From positions 432,001 through 496,000 of the forward strand of contig WPIO01000138.1 in NCBI GenBank assembly GCA_009760855.2: a stretch of DNA of 64,000 nucleotides. Direction: 5' to 3'. The stretch comes from Cristatella mucedo. Its lineage: Eukaryota > Bryozoa > Phylactolaemata > Cristatellidae. This document shows positions 1 to 9,045 of the stretch, in pieces. The notes under the pieces were generated by a model. That model was not told where the DNA came from. It was given only the letters and a program-made list of their open reading frames with translations, and ran no database searches. Numbering within the stretch: the stretch's first letter is position 1; each line of letters starts with the position of its first letter. A program made the position numbers and the translations under genes.

Positions 1-464
1 TTGTTTGCGGGACGTTGTCTTTAAAAACGTCCCAGTAACAAAAAAGACTTTCAGGTGGCGATATCTATATTTTGTGTTGCAGATATTTCTCCGATTAAAG
101 TAAAGTGTTGACTTTGCGGATACGAGTGTTTCGTTCTTTTGTCGAGGAATCAAGTCGTACCTAGTTTTATTAGAAAGTTAGCACTCGTTGAGATACACAG
201 TCTACGCTACAAAATTGAATGGCCAATCTATTGATGCTACCTTATTCCCCACTCACGGGGTTCAGAGCAAGCTCAATATCGTCTCTTTATTCTTAGCGCG
301 TGCTTTCAAAGCGTGGAGTGCATTTTTTTTCATACGCATTGATGTATTTGAAGTTGCACTAAAAGGTTTGCTTGCTTTAGTTCAAGTTTTTGGGAAGATT
401 CTCTAAATATGTTTTATTAACACAGAAACTATGAAAACTTGTTATTACTTTTTACGGGTCATCG
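1..464. other. spacer, no gene seen
   Basis: I see no convincing gene, RNA or repeat here. Short open frames lack good starts and protein-like composition. The stretch lies just upstream of a decayed LINE tail, so it may belong to an earlier unit of the tandem array that begins at about 735. Confidence 0.4.
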
Positions 465-600
465 TGCATGCTACCGCTACCCGTTCGTTTGTGCTTCGTT
501 TGCCGCAAACGTAAAGCGTCTTGAGAAAGAGACTGGGTTATCTGGGGGTGCTGTATGCAACGTTTTAGCGTTTTTATTGTTATTAGTATCACCAAAATAT
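465..600 (+). mobile_element. decayed 3' tail of LINE-A
   Basis: The stretch around CGCAAACGTAAAGCG, then AGAAAGAGACTGGG and a degenerate ATT-rich tail, aligns by eye with the 3' end of LINE-A (AGCAAATGTAAAGCGCC, then the (ATT)n tail). Similar LINE-A remnants lie at the end of duplicated units 1 and 2, so this could be the end of a further unit to the left. Confidence 0.55.
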
Positions 601-1027
601 GATTGAGCCAGCAGTCTCTAAGATGAATTGGACACCCTAGGCCTTGACCTAAACTCGTGCATCGTCGAATCACAGACAGGACGTTTTGTTACGGGCGTCC
701 CTGTTAGTTTGGCGGTATCTACGAACTTTCGACACTAGTGCTGGTCTCCCAAAAATGACAAGACTCGCTGTTGTTCGGTCGACCGAATAGCAAGTGGTAG
801 TAATAGGTAGTTTGGTATCAGCCAGAGGCTGTAGCTTGCTATGACGCTCTTTCACATGCGGGCGCTGACAGCCACTTCGAATCAGTCGCTCGTACGTGGA
901 ATGTGACTCGTAGGAGACCAACGCGCGTCTCATCGCTTGCGTCCTGACCCGCATACATGCTTACACGCATCGGCGGAGTTGGAGAGACGCCTGATTTTAT
1001 TGTAAAAATGTCTGGTTTGTGGGCAAA

Positions 1028-1094
1028 TATAAACACGTGCGCACCTGCAGTAGGCAAATAGCACGGAGACGATCGTAGCGGTTAATACATCCAG
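1028..1094 (+). promoter_or_regulatory. TATA box and non-coding first exon, peptide gene copy 1
   Basis: TATAAA at 1028-1033 sits in a block conserved in all three copies: TATA, then a CACCTGCAG-like motif, then an AGCACGG motif. About 25-30 bases downstream starts a probable untranslated exon that ends at CAG|GTATGT (donor at 1095). The matching acceptor is AAAG at 1487-1490, just before the coding exon. This gives a 5'-UTR intron of about 396 bases. The transcription start is inferred from TATA spacing. Confidence 0.65.
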
Positions 1095-1497
1095 GTATGT
1101 AGTGTCTGCTCAGAGACGGATCAATTTGTAATTACGCTTTCATTCGCTAAATGCGACTGAGAGGTTCGTAGCCTGGGTTGCAGTGAGGCTCGCTGAAAAG
1201 CCTCAACCCACCTGTAAGTCTGATGTCTGAACGTCAAGATTGTCCTGCCCCAGCTTTTGCTTCTGAATGTCGTGCAGCACCTGAAAGTGAAGCTGCCAAG
1301 GTTTCAAATAGCTTAGTAAGCTTTGTATTCATCGTGAATAAGTGCTCAATTTCCGAGTTACCCGCTCATCCGCAGTAGTTGTTTCCGCTTGCGTTTCGTC
1401 TCATAATAAGAGTCGGCGTAGAACCAGCTTTATGAGATGGTGAATCGCGCTCAGATAGACGTATCCTCGTACACCTGGTTTAATTTAAAGGTGAACG

Positions 1498-2086
1498 ATG
1501 AACTTCCTGTACGTTACGGTAGCACTCGCCCTTCTAATGGGAAGAGTGGCTCCTGAGGTGCGATTACGATGAAAACTCGTTGCTGCCGACGATTCATAAG
1601 AATGCTCATTTTCCATGCTTCTCGCTCGTTTTTAATGGCCTCGTCCGAAGGATGGAGCTGATCATTTTTTTTCATTATAGGCAACTCAGAATGAAGATGA
1701 AGTTAGCCGCGAGGTTGAAGCTGAGCTGTTGAATGTGTTGGACGGTAGGTTGGCGCCAGATCTAGCGTATAGCGAGCTTCTACAGATGCCGCTGCGGGAA
1801 TTCTAGCAGCCGCTTTGGCTTAGGACGATCAACGACTAGAGTCAAAGTTGCATTTTCGCACGCGAGATTTTTCGCCTTGGCTTGCATTTAATGAATTCTA
1901 CCCGCCTTTTTCGCTGGTTCAGCTGATGAGACAGAGAAGCGGTTCCTCGGAGCACTACTTAAGCCCATCGTTAAAACCGTCCTGAAGGTGGTGATCGGTA
2001 CGGCGGTTAAAAGCGCGGCCAAGACCGTGGCAAAAGGAGCTGTAAAACAAACCGTGAAATGCGCCTATGGTTCAGAAAACTGCTAA
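1498..2086 (+). CDS. secreted cationic peptide precursor, copy 1 (antimicrobial-peptide-like)
   Basis: There are three coding exons: 1498-1557, 1681-1744 and 1923-2086. The introns are GT-AG (1558-1680, phase 0; 1745-1922, phase 1) and the protein is 95 residues. Residues 1-20 (MNFLYVT start) form a hydrophobic signal peptide. Residues 21-48 are a propiece with about ten Asp/Glu, ending in the dibasic site Glu-Lys-Arg (46-48). The predicted mature part is residues 49-95, with eight Lys spaced every three to four residues among Val, Ala, Leu and Ile, which suits a cationic amphipathic helix. It ends with Cys88 and Cys95 (CX6C). The layout matches secreted antimicrobial or cytolytic precursors such as those of ranid frogs; this is architecture, not demonstrated homology, and I do not recognise the family. 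The ATG is the first in the exon and is preceded by a splice acceptor. Alternatives are a venom or neuroendocrine peptide. Confidence 0.82.
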
Positions 2087-2140
2087 TGAAAACGTAAGCA
2101 TGAACACATCATGTTCGCTGCTTGATATTGTTATTCAAAC

Positions 2141-2146
2141 AATAAA
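2141..2146 (+). terminator. poly(A) signal, peptide gene copy 1
   Basis: AATAAA lies 55 bases after the stop codon, in the context AATAAAGTTTGC that is also found after copy 3. It is degraded to AATAAT in broken copy 2. Confidence 0.75.
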
Positions 2147-2159
2147 GTTTGCGTACTTC

Positions 2160-3469
2160 TGCAATAGTTTTTTCAACGAATTGTGGCAAGCGGGCAATAG
2201 ACGCAGATGTCCTAATGTGATGTGCTGATTACGCAATGTTCGGCAGCGTAGATTTCGCTACGAGTCGCCACTATATAATGAACGAAGTGGGTCCTGCTTT
2301 GAGATCGCCAGATAATCGCAGATGCATTTATTGCTACGAAGCTTTGAGAGTTGTGAGCAACATTAGAATGTTCTTTAAGCTTTAGCTGTGGTGAGGGAAA
2401 CCACCACCAGACTTTTTCCAACGGCACTGACATCACGACGATGTAAAATGAACCGCATTAGCTTGAATAGCCGACAGAGTTACAGGTTTGCCATATTTGC
2501 GAAAAGCTTGCATGGAAAAACTCCTTGCCAAGTTCCTTCTCGTATCCAGTCAGCAGGTAACAACGGTCTCCTATTTCAGTCCTATATCTAGTGATCAGCG
2601 CTAAGCTCTGACTAAGAGGGCTGAGAAAAAGCCGCCGAAAGAAAGTAACGACACAGTCAGAAACGGCCAAGGGTGCCGGAACAAGGGTGCTTGCAATTTA
2701 TGATTTCTGTCACCAACAACAGAAGCAGTATAAACTGTCGCGTGTAAACCGTAATCATGGCTATGCAAGCCATGTCGCGCCTTTAGGAAACCATGTCGCG
2801 TAAGCAACGTAAGTGGTACCATGAGTATGACGCCAGAGACTCCAGTGCCTTTTTAACATCTTGAGGGATACGTAGGGGGCTGTGGTTTAAATTTCACCAA
2901 CTCACTATGATTAAGACAGTTGCAGCTCCCTGATGATTAGCTATTTTATAACATGCATAAAAATGAGAAAATATCACGTTAAAATAATATCGGAAGGATT
3001 GCTTGTCTCCATAACAGTTCTCCGTCTAGGTACGTTTAACACGGTCGAGAAAATCCGGCCAACTGGAAAATACCGATCCAAAACGTCATATTGAGTACGC
3101 CCTCAGGGAGAACTCGCAGGAACCAATAAAATGCACGAGGAGCGCATAGATTATACCCTTTATTTTATTATCCCCAAATTGAGGCGTTCACTAGTGACTT
3201 ATAGGCTTTGGGTACCTTAATAAGGGCCGCTAAAATGCGACTGCAGAATTTGCCTCCGTGCGAGTCTAAATCCTTAACAAATACAACGCGATCACATTGT
3301 GAAAGAAGTGATTGTTTTTCTACCATAAACCAGGTCTAGGTTAACCCCAGAGATGGCAGTTTTTAATCAAGCTTCCTGAAAAAAATGTTACTTTCTACAA
3401 TATTTGGATAGTGTCGTGAAAGCCTAGATGAAAGGAATGAAGACGAGGAATATAGAATCATCCGTGTGA
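2160..3469. other. 3' flank of unit 1, no gene seen
   Basis: Non-coding flank, homologous by eye to 7280-7555 joined to 16256-17250 of unit 2. Its first few hundred bases also match the flank of copy 3 at 29360-29600. The overlapping small open frames here are not conserved between units. Confidence 0.6.
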
Positions 3470-4412
3470 GCCTCTCATCTTGCCCAGGCATCGCTGGCAC
3501 TGCACTGCAACGACTCCGATTCTTTTTCAATTGAATACACTAGAGCCTTATTAAGAACAAAAAAAGAGTATCTTGAAGAACCATTGGAGTAGAGGGCACC
3601 TCAGGGCTCTCTGTTCTCGTTCCTCTTGATTTCACTGCCTCTGCACTCTCCGTATCGCCGATGCAACCGCCAATCGCAGTCAGGACTTCCACATTTAAGC
3701 AATCGACACTCAGTTTTACCTTTACTTCGATTGCCCACAGCCTAATGGTCCATTAATTTGTGTCATACTCTCTCAACTTCTGCAACTCGCCGCTTGATGG
3801 TCGATTGGCATTAGCATACTTGGGTTTGCAGTTTTGCTGAACTCTCCAGCTAGGCTCGTCTTTCTTGGGTGTCGCAGTTGCCACACCACAACCCTTCTCT
3901 CTTACCCGAGTCTGCTCACAAAAAAGCTGCGTGTCGCCTTCAAGGTCCTGTAACTAACTTTTAGTTTCCTTCATTCATTGGCTCCAGCCACGTATCAGAT
4001 CTACTCCCCATCAGGCATCGTACTACCCACTTTTAGGAATCTAACTGCTTACCTATAACTCGTAAAACCCTCAACTCCCTCCCGACCTGCATCAGAACAT
4101 CCCCTGACCTGACCACATTTAAAAGAAACTTAAAAACATACCTATTTAGGACAGCATTTAGTGGGTCCTTGTGATTCGTCCTTGATGTGCTTATGCGTGC
4201 TGACACTGTTCATGCTGCCACTAACCACATTTGCATGCTGACCCAGTGCATGTAACCCCTAACCATGTTATTCATTTTGTTTGTTTTTCAAGCATGATTT
4301 TACTTACTATTCTATTGCGTATCACTTTGCAGCAAATGTAAAGCGCCTAGAAAGAGATTAAGTTCTCTGAGGGCGCTTTATCAAGTGCAATATTATTATT
4401 ATTATTATTATT
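3470..4412 (+). mobile_element. decayed LINE-A remnant (CR1/L2-like), part of duplicated unit
   Basis: Fragments of the reverse transcriptase and the C-terminal domain can be recognised, with many stops. The 3' end has the family stem-loop (AAAGCGCC / GGCGCTTT), then TATCAAGTGC and (ATT)n. A similar remnant occupies the same relative place in unit 2 (17250-18320), so it was present before the tandem duplication. Confidence 0.75.
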
Positions 4413-4540
4413 ATAAATTATTTGGAGACCGTGGCTTTAGTTCGTGTGCTCTCAAAGCACGGTTACACCGTCAACATTACTTTGATGAAATATACGTCGT
4501 CAATGTACGAAATACATGAACACACACGCAACATGAAACA

Positions 4541-4542
<2 letters not shown>

Positions 4543-4579
<37 letters not shown>

Positions 4580-4618
4580 TATATATATAATATATATATA
4601 TATATATAATATTATATA
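4543..4618. repeat. (TA)n microsatellite
   Basis: About 76 bases of alternating TA with two or three single-base interruptions, between the LINE remnant of unit 1 and the start of unit 2. Confidence 0.95.
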
Positions 4619-5013
4619 AAGGGTTTTCACTTACTTTCGCATCATTTCGTATTCTTGTTCAAGCCTAAATATCAAAACTACTGCTCGAGTAAGATAAGCG
4701 CCGTAAGCCAACGTTCGAACTAAAGTCATTTAGCTATCCATTGCGAGTCTCAAACTTTAAAGACCATGCCTTTCGTGAATAAACTTTTGAGTTACTTTTA
4801 ACTAGTCAGAAGTATTTCTAATCTCACTAAAGTGAGAAGACTTGCTGTCGCTTGGTCGAATGGCTACCCAGCAATACCGATCGGTATTTAAGTATCGGCC
4901 AGTTGTCCGTCGTGCTCGTGAGTAGCTTGCTTTGAAGCCCGTTCGCATGCGGGCTCTGACTGCCACATTAGAGCTGTCGCTCCTACGTGGAATATGACTG
5001 CTAGGGGTATGAC

Positions 5014-6088
5014 CTTTGCTTTGATCCCTCCCAGCCTTCGAGCACCTCAAATTCTCTAAACTCACTTGCTGCATGCATTGATGACATCCGCACATGGAAG
5101 GCAGCAAATTTTCTAAAACTAAACGATGATACAACTAACTTACTAGTTATGGGCAAACCCAGTGTGATTCAGAAATTGGAAAGGCTGACTCTCAAAATTG
5201 GCTCTGCCAGCATATCTCCAGTTGAATCAGCTCGAAATCTAGGTGTCATATTCAAAAGCGACCTCTCGTTAGACGACCATATCAGCTCCACAGTCAAATC
5301 CGCCTATTTTCAGCTTCATAACATTGCTAAAATTAGGGCTTGTTTATATAAGGATACCACGTCCAAGTTGGTTCATGCATTCGTGACATCCCGTCTCGAC
5401 TTCTGCAACTCACTGCTTACTGGCCTACCAGCATGTGCGATCAGGCGATTGCAGCTTGTGCAAAACTCTGCAGCTAGGCTTGTCTGTCGTGACGGTCCCA
5501 GTTGCCACATTACTCCACTTCTCGCCGACCTGCACTGGCTACCAGTCAAGCAACGGATTGACTTCAAGGTTTTGTCGCTCACTTTTAGGTCTCTTCATTC
5601 TATGGCTCCAGCCTATCTGTCAGATTTACTACCCCATCAGGCCAAGCATCGTACCACCCGCTTTTCGGAATCCAACAGTCTAGAAATATCTCATACAAAC
5701 CCTATATCCTTTGAAGACCGTGCATTTAGCTCGTATGCTCCCAAAGCCTGGAACTCCCTCCCGGCTTGCGTCAGAACATCCCCTGTCCTGACCACATTTA
5801 AAAGAAACTTAAAACACGCCTATTAGGACAGCATTTAGTGGGTCCCTGTGATTCGTCCTTGATGTGCTTATGCGTGCTGACACTGTGCATGCTGCCACTA
5901 ACCACATTTGCATGCTGACCCTGTGCATGTCACTCCTAACCATATTATTCATTTTGTTTGTTTTTCAAGCATGATTTTACTTACTATTCTATTGCGTATC
6001 ACTTTGCAGCAAATGTAAAGCGCCTAGAAAGAGATTAAGTTCTCTGAGGGCGCTTTATCAAGTGCATTATTATTATTATTATTATGAC
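5014..6088 (+). mobile_element. 5'-truncated LINE-A inserted in the promoter region of copy 2
   Basis: A non-LTR retrotransposon 3' fragment of about 1.07 kb. An open frame at 5149-5826 (225 residues) encodes the end of the reverse transcriptase and the C-terminal region typical of CR1/L2-like elements (HAFVTSRLDFCNSL, HWLPVKQRIDFKVL, WNSLPACVR). The 3' end carries a stem-loop (6017-6056) and an (ATT)n tail. It is flanked by TATGAC at 5008-5013 and 6083-6088, a likely target-site duplication. Units 1 and 3 lack the insertion at this point. The insertion starts about 1.2 kb upstream of the copy-2 TATA box and ends about 100 bases before it. Confidence 0.85.
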
Positions 6089-6190
6089 GCCTTGTTTCGC
6101 TAGCGTCCCGAACTGCATAACTGTCTACAAACATCAACGGCGTGGGAAAGATGCCCGATGTCGTAATACAACGTCTGGTTAGTGGATAAA

Positions 6191-6196
6191 TATAAA
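6191..6196 (+). promoter_or_regulatory. TATA box of broken peptide gene copy 2
   Basis: TATAAA in the same conserved block as copies 1 and 3, including the downstream AGCACGG motif. The 5'-UTR donor region here reads CAGGAATGTATG rather than CAG|GTATGT, so splicing of the leader is doubtful. Confidence 0.6.
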
Positions 6197-6611
6197 CATG
6201 TTGGCGCCTACAGCAGGAAAATAGCACGGTGATGATAGATGTAAATACTTTCAGGAATGTATGTTGTCGTTTTTGCTTAGAGGCACATCAATTTGTAATT
6301 AAGCCTTCATTTGAAAATTGCTGCTAAGAAATTCCTTGCTTGGGTTGCAAGCAGGCATGCTAGAAAGCCTCAACGAACCTGTAAGGCTGATGCCTTAGCA
6401 TTTCGTTTATCGTGCCTAACCTTCTGCTTCCGAATGTCGCACAGCACCTCGAAACCGAGCAGTCCAGCAAGGTTTTACATCGCTTAGGAAGCTTCGTACT
6501 AATTGTGAATAGGTACACACATTAAAGTCGGCATGGAACCAGCTTTATGAGAAGGTGAATCGCGTTCAGCACTTTGTATCGCGTCCATCTCCTTTAATTT
6601 CCATGTGAACT

Positions 6612-7217
6612 ATGAGCTCGCTGTTCGTCACGGAAGCAGTCGCCCTTCTAATGACATTGGTAGCATCTGAGATAGAGTTACGTGAACCACCCGTTGCAGT
6701 CTACAGTTCAGTAAAAATGCTCTTTTCCATGCTTCATGCTCATGTGACTGGCGCCATCTACGGAATGAAGCTAGGCGTTTTCTTTTAAAATAGGCAACCC
6801 GAAGCGATGATGAAGTTAGCCGCAAGGTTGAAGCTGAGCTGAAGAATTTGTTCGACGGTAACTTTCGGCTTGCACCAGCGAGCACAGAGTTTTTAAAGTT
6901 TATCACCACTGCCTAAATTTGAGCAGCCCCGTTTGCTTATGACGAAGAATCACCTCGAGTCAAACGGCGTTTTCGCTAACGAGATTTTTCACCATGACTT
7001 TCCTGTAAAGGATCCTAACCACATCCTTCGGTTTTTTTCTGCTGTCGAGGCGGAGGAGCGGCTCTTTAAGCGGATAACAAAGACCCTAACATCGAGCGCC
7101 ATAGCGGTGGAAACGAGTTTGGTGGCTAAAAGTATTGGTAAGGCCGTGATCGGAGGAGCTACAGCGATTTTAATTCAATGTGCTATTAATACGGAAAACT
7201 GCCCCTTAATAGGTTAA
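6612..7217 (+). pseudogene. broken secreted cationic peptide gene, copy 2
   Basis: Exon equivalents are 6612-6671, 6794-6857 and 7042-7217, with the same lengths and phases as copies 1 and 3. Several signals are lost. The 5'-UTR acceptor AG is gone, the first donor is AT instead of GT at 6672, the exon-3 acceptor reads CTG instead of CAG at 7039-7041, and the poly(A) signal is AATAAT. The signal peptide has an acidic residue in its hydrophobic core. The Glu-Lys-Arg site is altered, although a Lys-Arg occurs a few residues later. The CX6C loop is still present but followed by four extra residues. Exon 2 keeps the acidic propiece and both its splice sites. Most likely a decaying paralogue. Confidence 0.75.
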
Positions 7218-7555
7218 AGCGAAAGCTTCGTGCTCTCCTCTAATATTGTAGTTCATTCAATAATGTTTCGTTCACTTACATTGGGTTACTGTGCAAACCA
7301 CAGAAAGCAGACGATAGGTTCATATTTCTCGATTTGTTGTGGTAATTACGATCTGTGTGGCAGTGCTGATCTTGTTGCGAGGCGCCGTCGTTCCGTTAAA
7401 TGAAGCGGCTCCTGCTGTGAGATCGCCAGGCAATCGTAGATATGTTTGTTGCTGCTAAGTTTCAAGAGCCGCTAGTAACATTTTGCTGCTTTTGCAGCTT
7501 TACCTGTGGTGAGAGAACCACCTCGAAACCGTTTCCGACGGCACTGACATCAAGG
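7218..7555. other. 3' flank of copy 2, no gene seen
   Basis: Homologous to the 3' flank of copy 1. It stops abruptly at the gypsy element and resumes at 16256. Confidence 0.6.
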
Positions 7556-7952
7556 TGTAGCACTTTGCTGGCCTTGGCTGAATTTTAGCGCGAACAAGAG
7601 CTGTTCGGAGGCGAGCTAGAACTCCTTTGTCCTGGAGCAGTGAGCCAGAGAGGAGCGTCAGCGCGGTTAGAGAGCAAGAGCTTAAGAGCAAGCCAGGAAG
7701 CTGAGACCGGCGGTGGCGATTCGGCCTTTAGAATTGGTCCGATACCCGCGGAAGCTGCTGATTGATGTTGGCTAGCCTGTCAACCTCCGCCTTCACTCGG
7801 TCCAAGAAAGAATCGTCTGGAACCCATTCGCCATTCAAGCTGGACAGAGGGGACATTCCAGTGGCCTAGTGCCGGTATTAGTTCCTTACAGTAATGGGCC
7901 ATGGTGTCTGGGCCCAATACCACTAAGCTCTTGCCCCATTGTCTCAGCCAAG

Positions 7953-7959
7953 TATTTAA
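7953..7959 (+). promoter_or_regulatory. TATA-like box of the 5' LTR
   Basis: TATTTAA, repeated at 15339-15345 in the 3' LTR and present in both solo LTRs. It is the likely core promoter, which would put the start of the R region near 7985. Confidence 0.55.
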
Positions 7960-8110
7960 GAGTCGAGCGACGCTCGCTCTGGGTCTTTTTGTCTGTGGTC
8001 TTCTCTCTTTGGTCCGGCTCCGCCGTCGGACTCGTTTTCTCTGGAAGCGAGGGAGGAGGGCGGGCTGTCCGCCGACGATGGACGGAACAAGACGAGAAAG
8101 CGCTAGGAGG

Positions 8111-8132
8111 ATTCGGTGGAACCCCACCGAAT
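8111..8132 (+). other. conserved 9-bp hairpin in LTR leader
   Basis: ATTCGGTGG, a 4-base loop, then CCACCGAAT, a perfect inverted repeat. The same stem occurs at 15497-15518, at 38391-38411 (3-base loop) and, on the other strand, at 46555-46576. It lies downstream of the TATA-like box, so it would be in the RNA leader. Confidence 0.6.
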
Positions 8133-8276
8133 ACGGTCGTATCGCGCCCGAGCTGGCATTTTGTGTGTTCTTTCGTGTTTTGTGTTTCTTTTGTGTCGTG
8201 AGTGTGCGCGCTAGCACGTGGTCTCGGCATAGGGATTTGCCGGCGCGAGCTAGGCGTAGTTGGCGTGTGTGGAGCT

Positions 8277-8600
8277 CTAGTTCACCGGGTAGGGTTTAGG
8301 CTCCGGGTCGCGCTTCAGTGTGGAGAAGTATTTCCTCCGCAGGAGTGCTTGAGTTGGCGTGTGTGGAGTATTCCGGTCGCACTGGTGGAAACCGAGTTCT
8401 AGTTCACCGGGCAGGGTTTAGACTCCGGTTCGCACTTCAGTGTGGAGAAGTACTCCCTCCGCTCGAGTGTTTAAGTTGGCGTGTTTGGGGTATTCCCTCG
8501 GCACAGGTGGGAACGGATTCCTAGTTCACCGGTTAGGGTTTAGGGTCCGGGTCGCGCTTAGTGTAGAGGAGTATTCCCTCCGCAAGAGTGTTGAACGTGC
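8277..8600 (+). repeat. tandem repeats of 122 bases inside the LTR
   Basis: Two full units (8277-8398, 8399-8520) and a partial third, each starting CTAGTTCACCGG. The 3' LTR has the same array. The solo LTRs carry longer units (about 160-166 bases), which explains their greater length. Confidence 0.85.
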
Positions 8601-8654
8601 GAGGAGTGTGGAGATAAAGCTGAACTAGACGCGCAGCGACTTTGTGCGCTTGCG

Positions 8655-8660
8655 AATAAA
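8655..8660 (+). terminator. poly(A) signal in 5' LTR
   Basis: AATAAA, repeated at 16041-16046 in the 3' LTR. It marks the likely end of the R region. Confidence 0.6.
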
Positions 8661-8855
8661 GTTCAGTAAAATCCCCAATTTGTGTGTCTTGCTTCCAATT
8701 CACGCCGCGGACTCACGACCCCCTTTAGTAACGGTAAGCAGGTCAGCGCCAGAAACGCTCGTTTCGTGGCGCACCGAACGGCATTAGGCGATAGGCTACG
8801 CCGCTAGGTAAGCGGCAGGTCAAGCTTACCCCGCCGAGCCTTCGGCGTTACATAT

Positions 8856-8873
8856 TGGCGCCCGAACGGGGAC
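8856..8873 (+). other. primer-binding site, Lys-tRNA type
   Basis: TGGCGCCCGAACGGGGAC lies four bases after the 5' LTR. It differs at one position from the well-known primer-binding site complementary to tRNA-Lys3. Confidence 0.85.
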
Positions 8874-9045
8874 TTGTCAAATTGCAGGTAGGATCCTAGG
8901 ACGAGAAATTCCGCAGGAGGCGGCTTGCTTGAGTAGGTCTCCTGAATTAGACTTGTAGGCGTGTAAATTGGATCGAGCAAAAGAGTGTCGTTTTAACCTG
9001 AGAGGTAGGGACGTGTACCTGGGCCAACCAGGGAAAACGCCCGAG

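Larger units (their letters stand above)
735..4412 (+). repeat. tandem duplication unit 1
   Basis: This is the first of two adjacent homologous segments; the second runs from about 4800 to 18320, interrupted by two insertions. By eye the homology covers the upstream region, promoter, all exons and introns of the peptide gene, the 3' flank and a decayed LINE. Unit 1 carries neither the promoter LINE nor the gypsy element found in unit 2, so it serves as the empty-site reference for both. Start-to-start spacing is about 4.07 kb. Confidence 0.75.
7556..8852 (+). repeat. 5' LTR of gypsy element
   Basis: 1297 bases, TG...CA ended. Compared with the 3' LTR I noticed only a handful of substitutions, a 1-base and an 8-base indel, and about 24 bases missing near the 3' end. 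It contains a TATA-like box, a hairpin, 122-base tandem repeats and an AATAAA. Its open frames are not coding. Confidence 0.93.

Noticed and set aside
7780-8299. Overlapping open frames of 110-145 codons on both strands, repeated at 15167-15685 and related ones at 38210-38644 and 46172-46608
   Set aside because: They lie inside gypsy LTRs, overlap each other in several frames on both strands, and have no recognisable domain. They come from GC-rich LTR sequence.
8532-8545. Telomere-like GTTAGGGTTTAGGG
   Set aside because: Only two units, inside the LTR tandem repeat, and varying among LTR copies. Not an interstitial telomere array.
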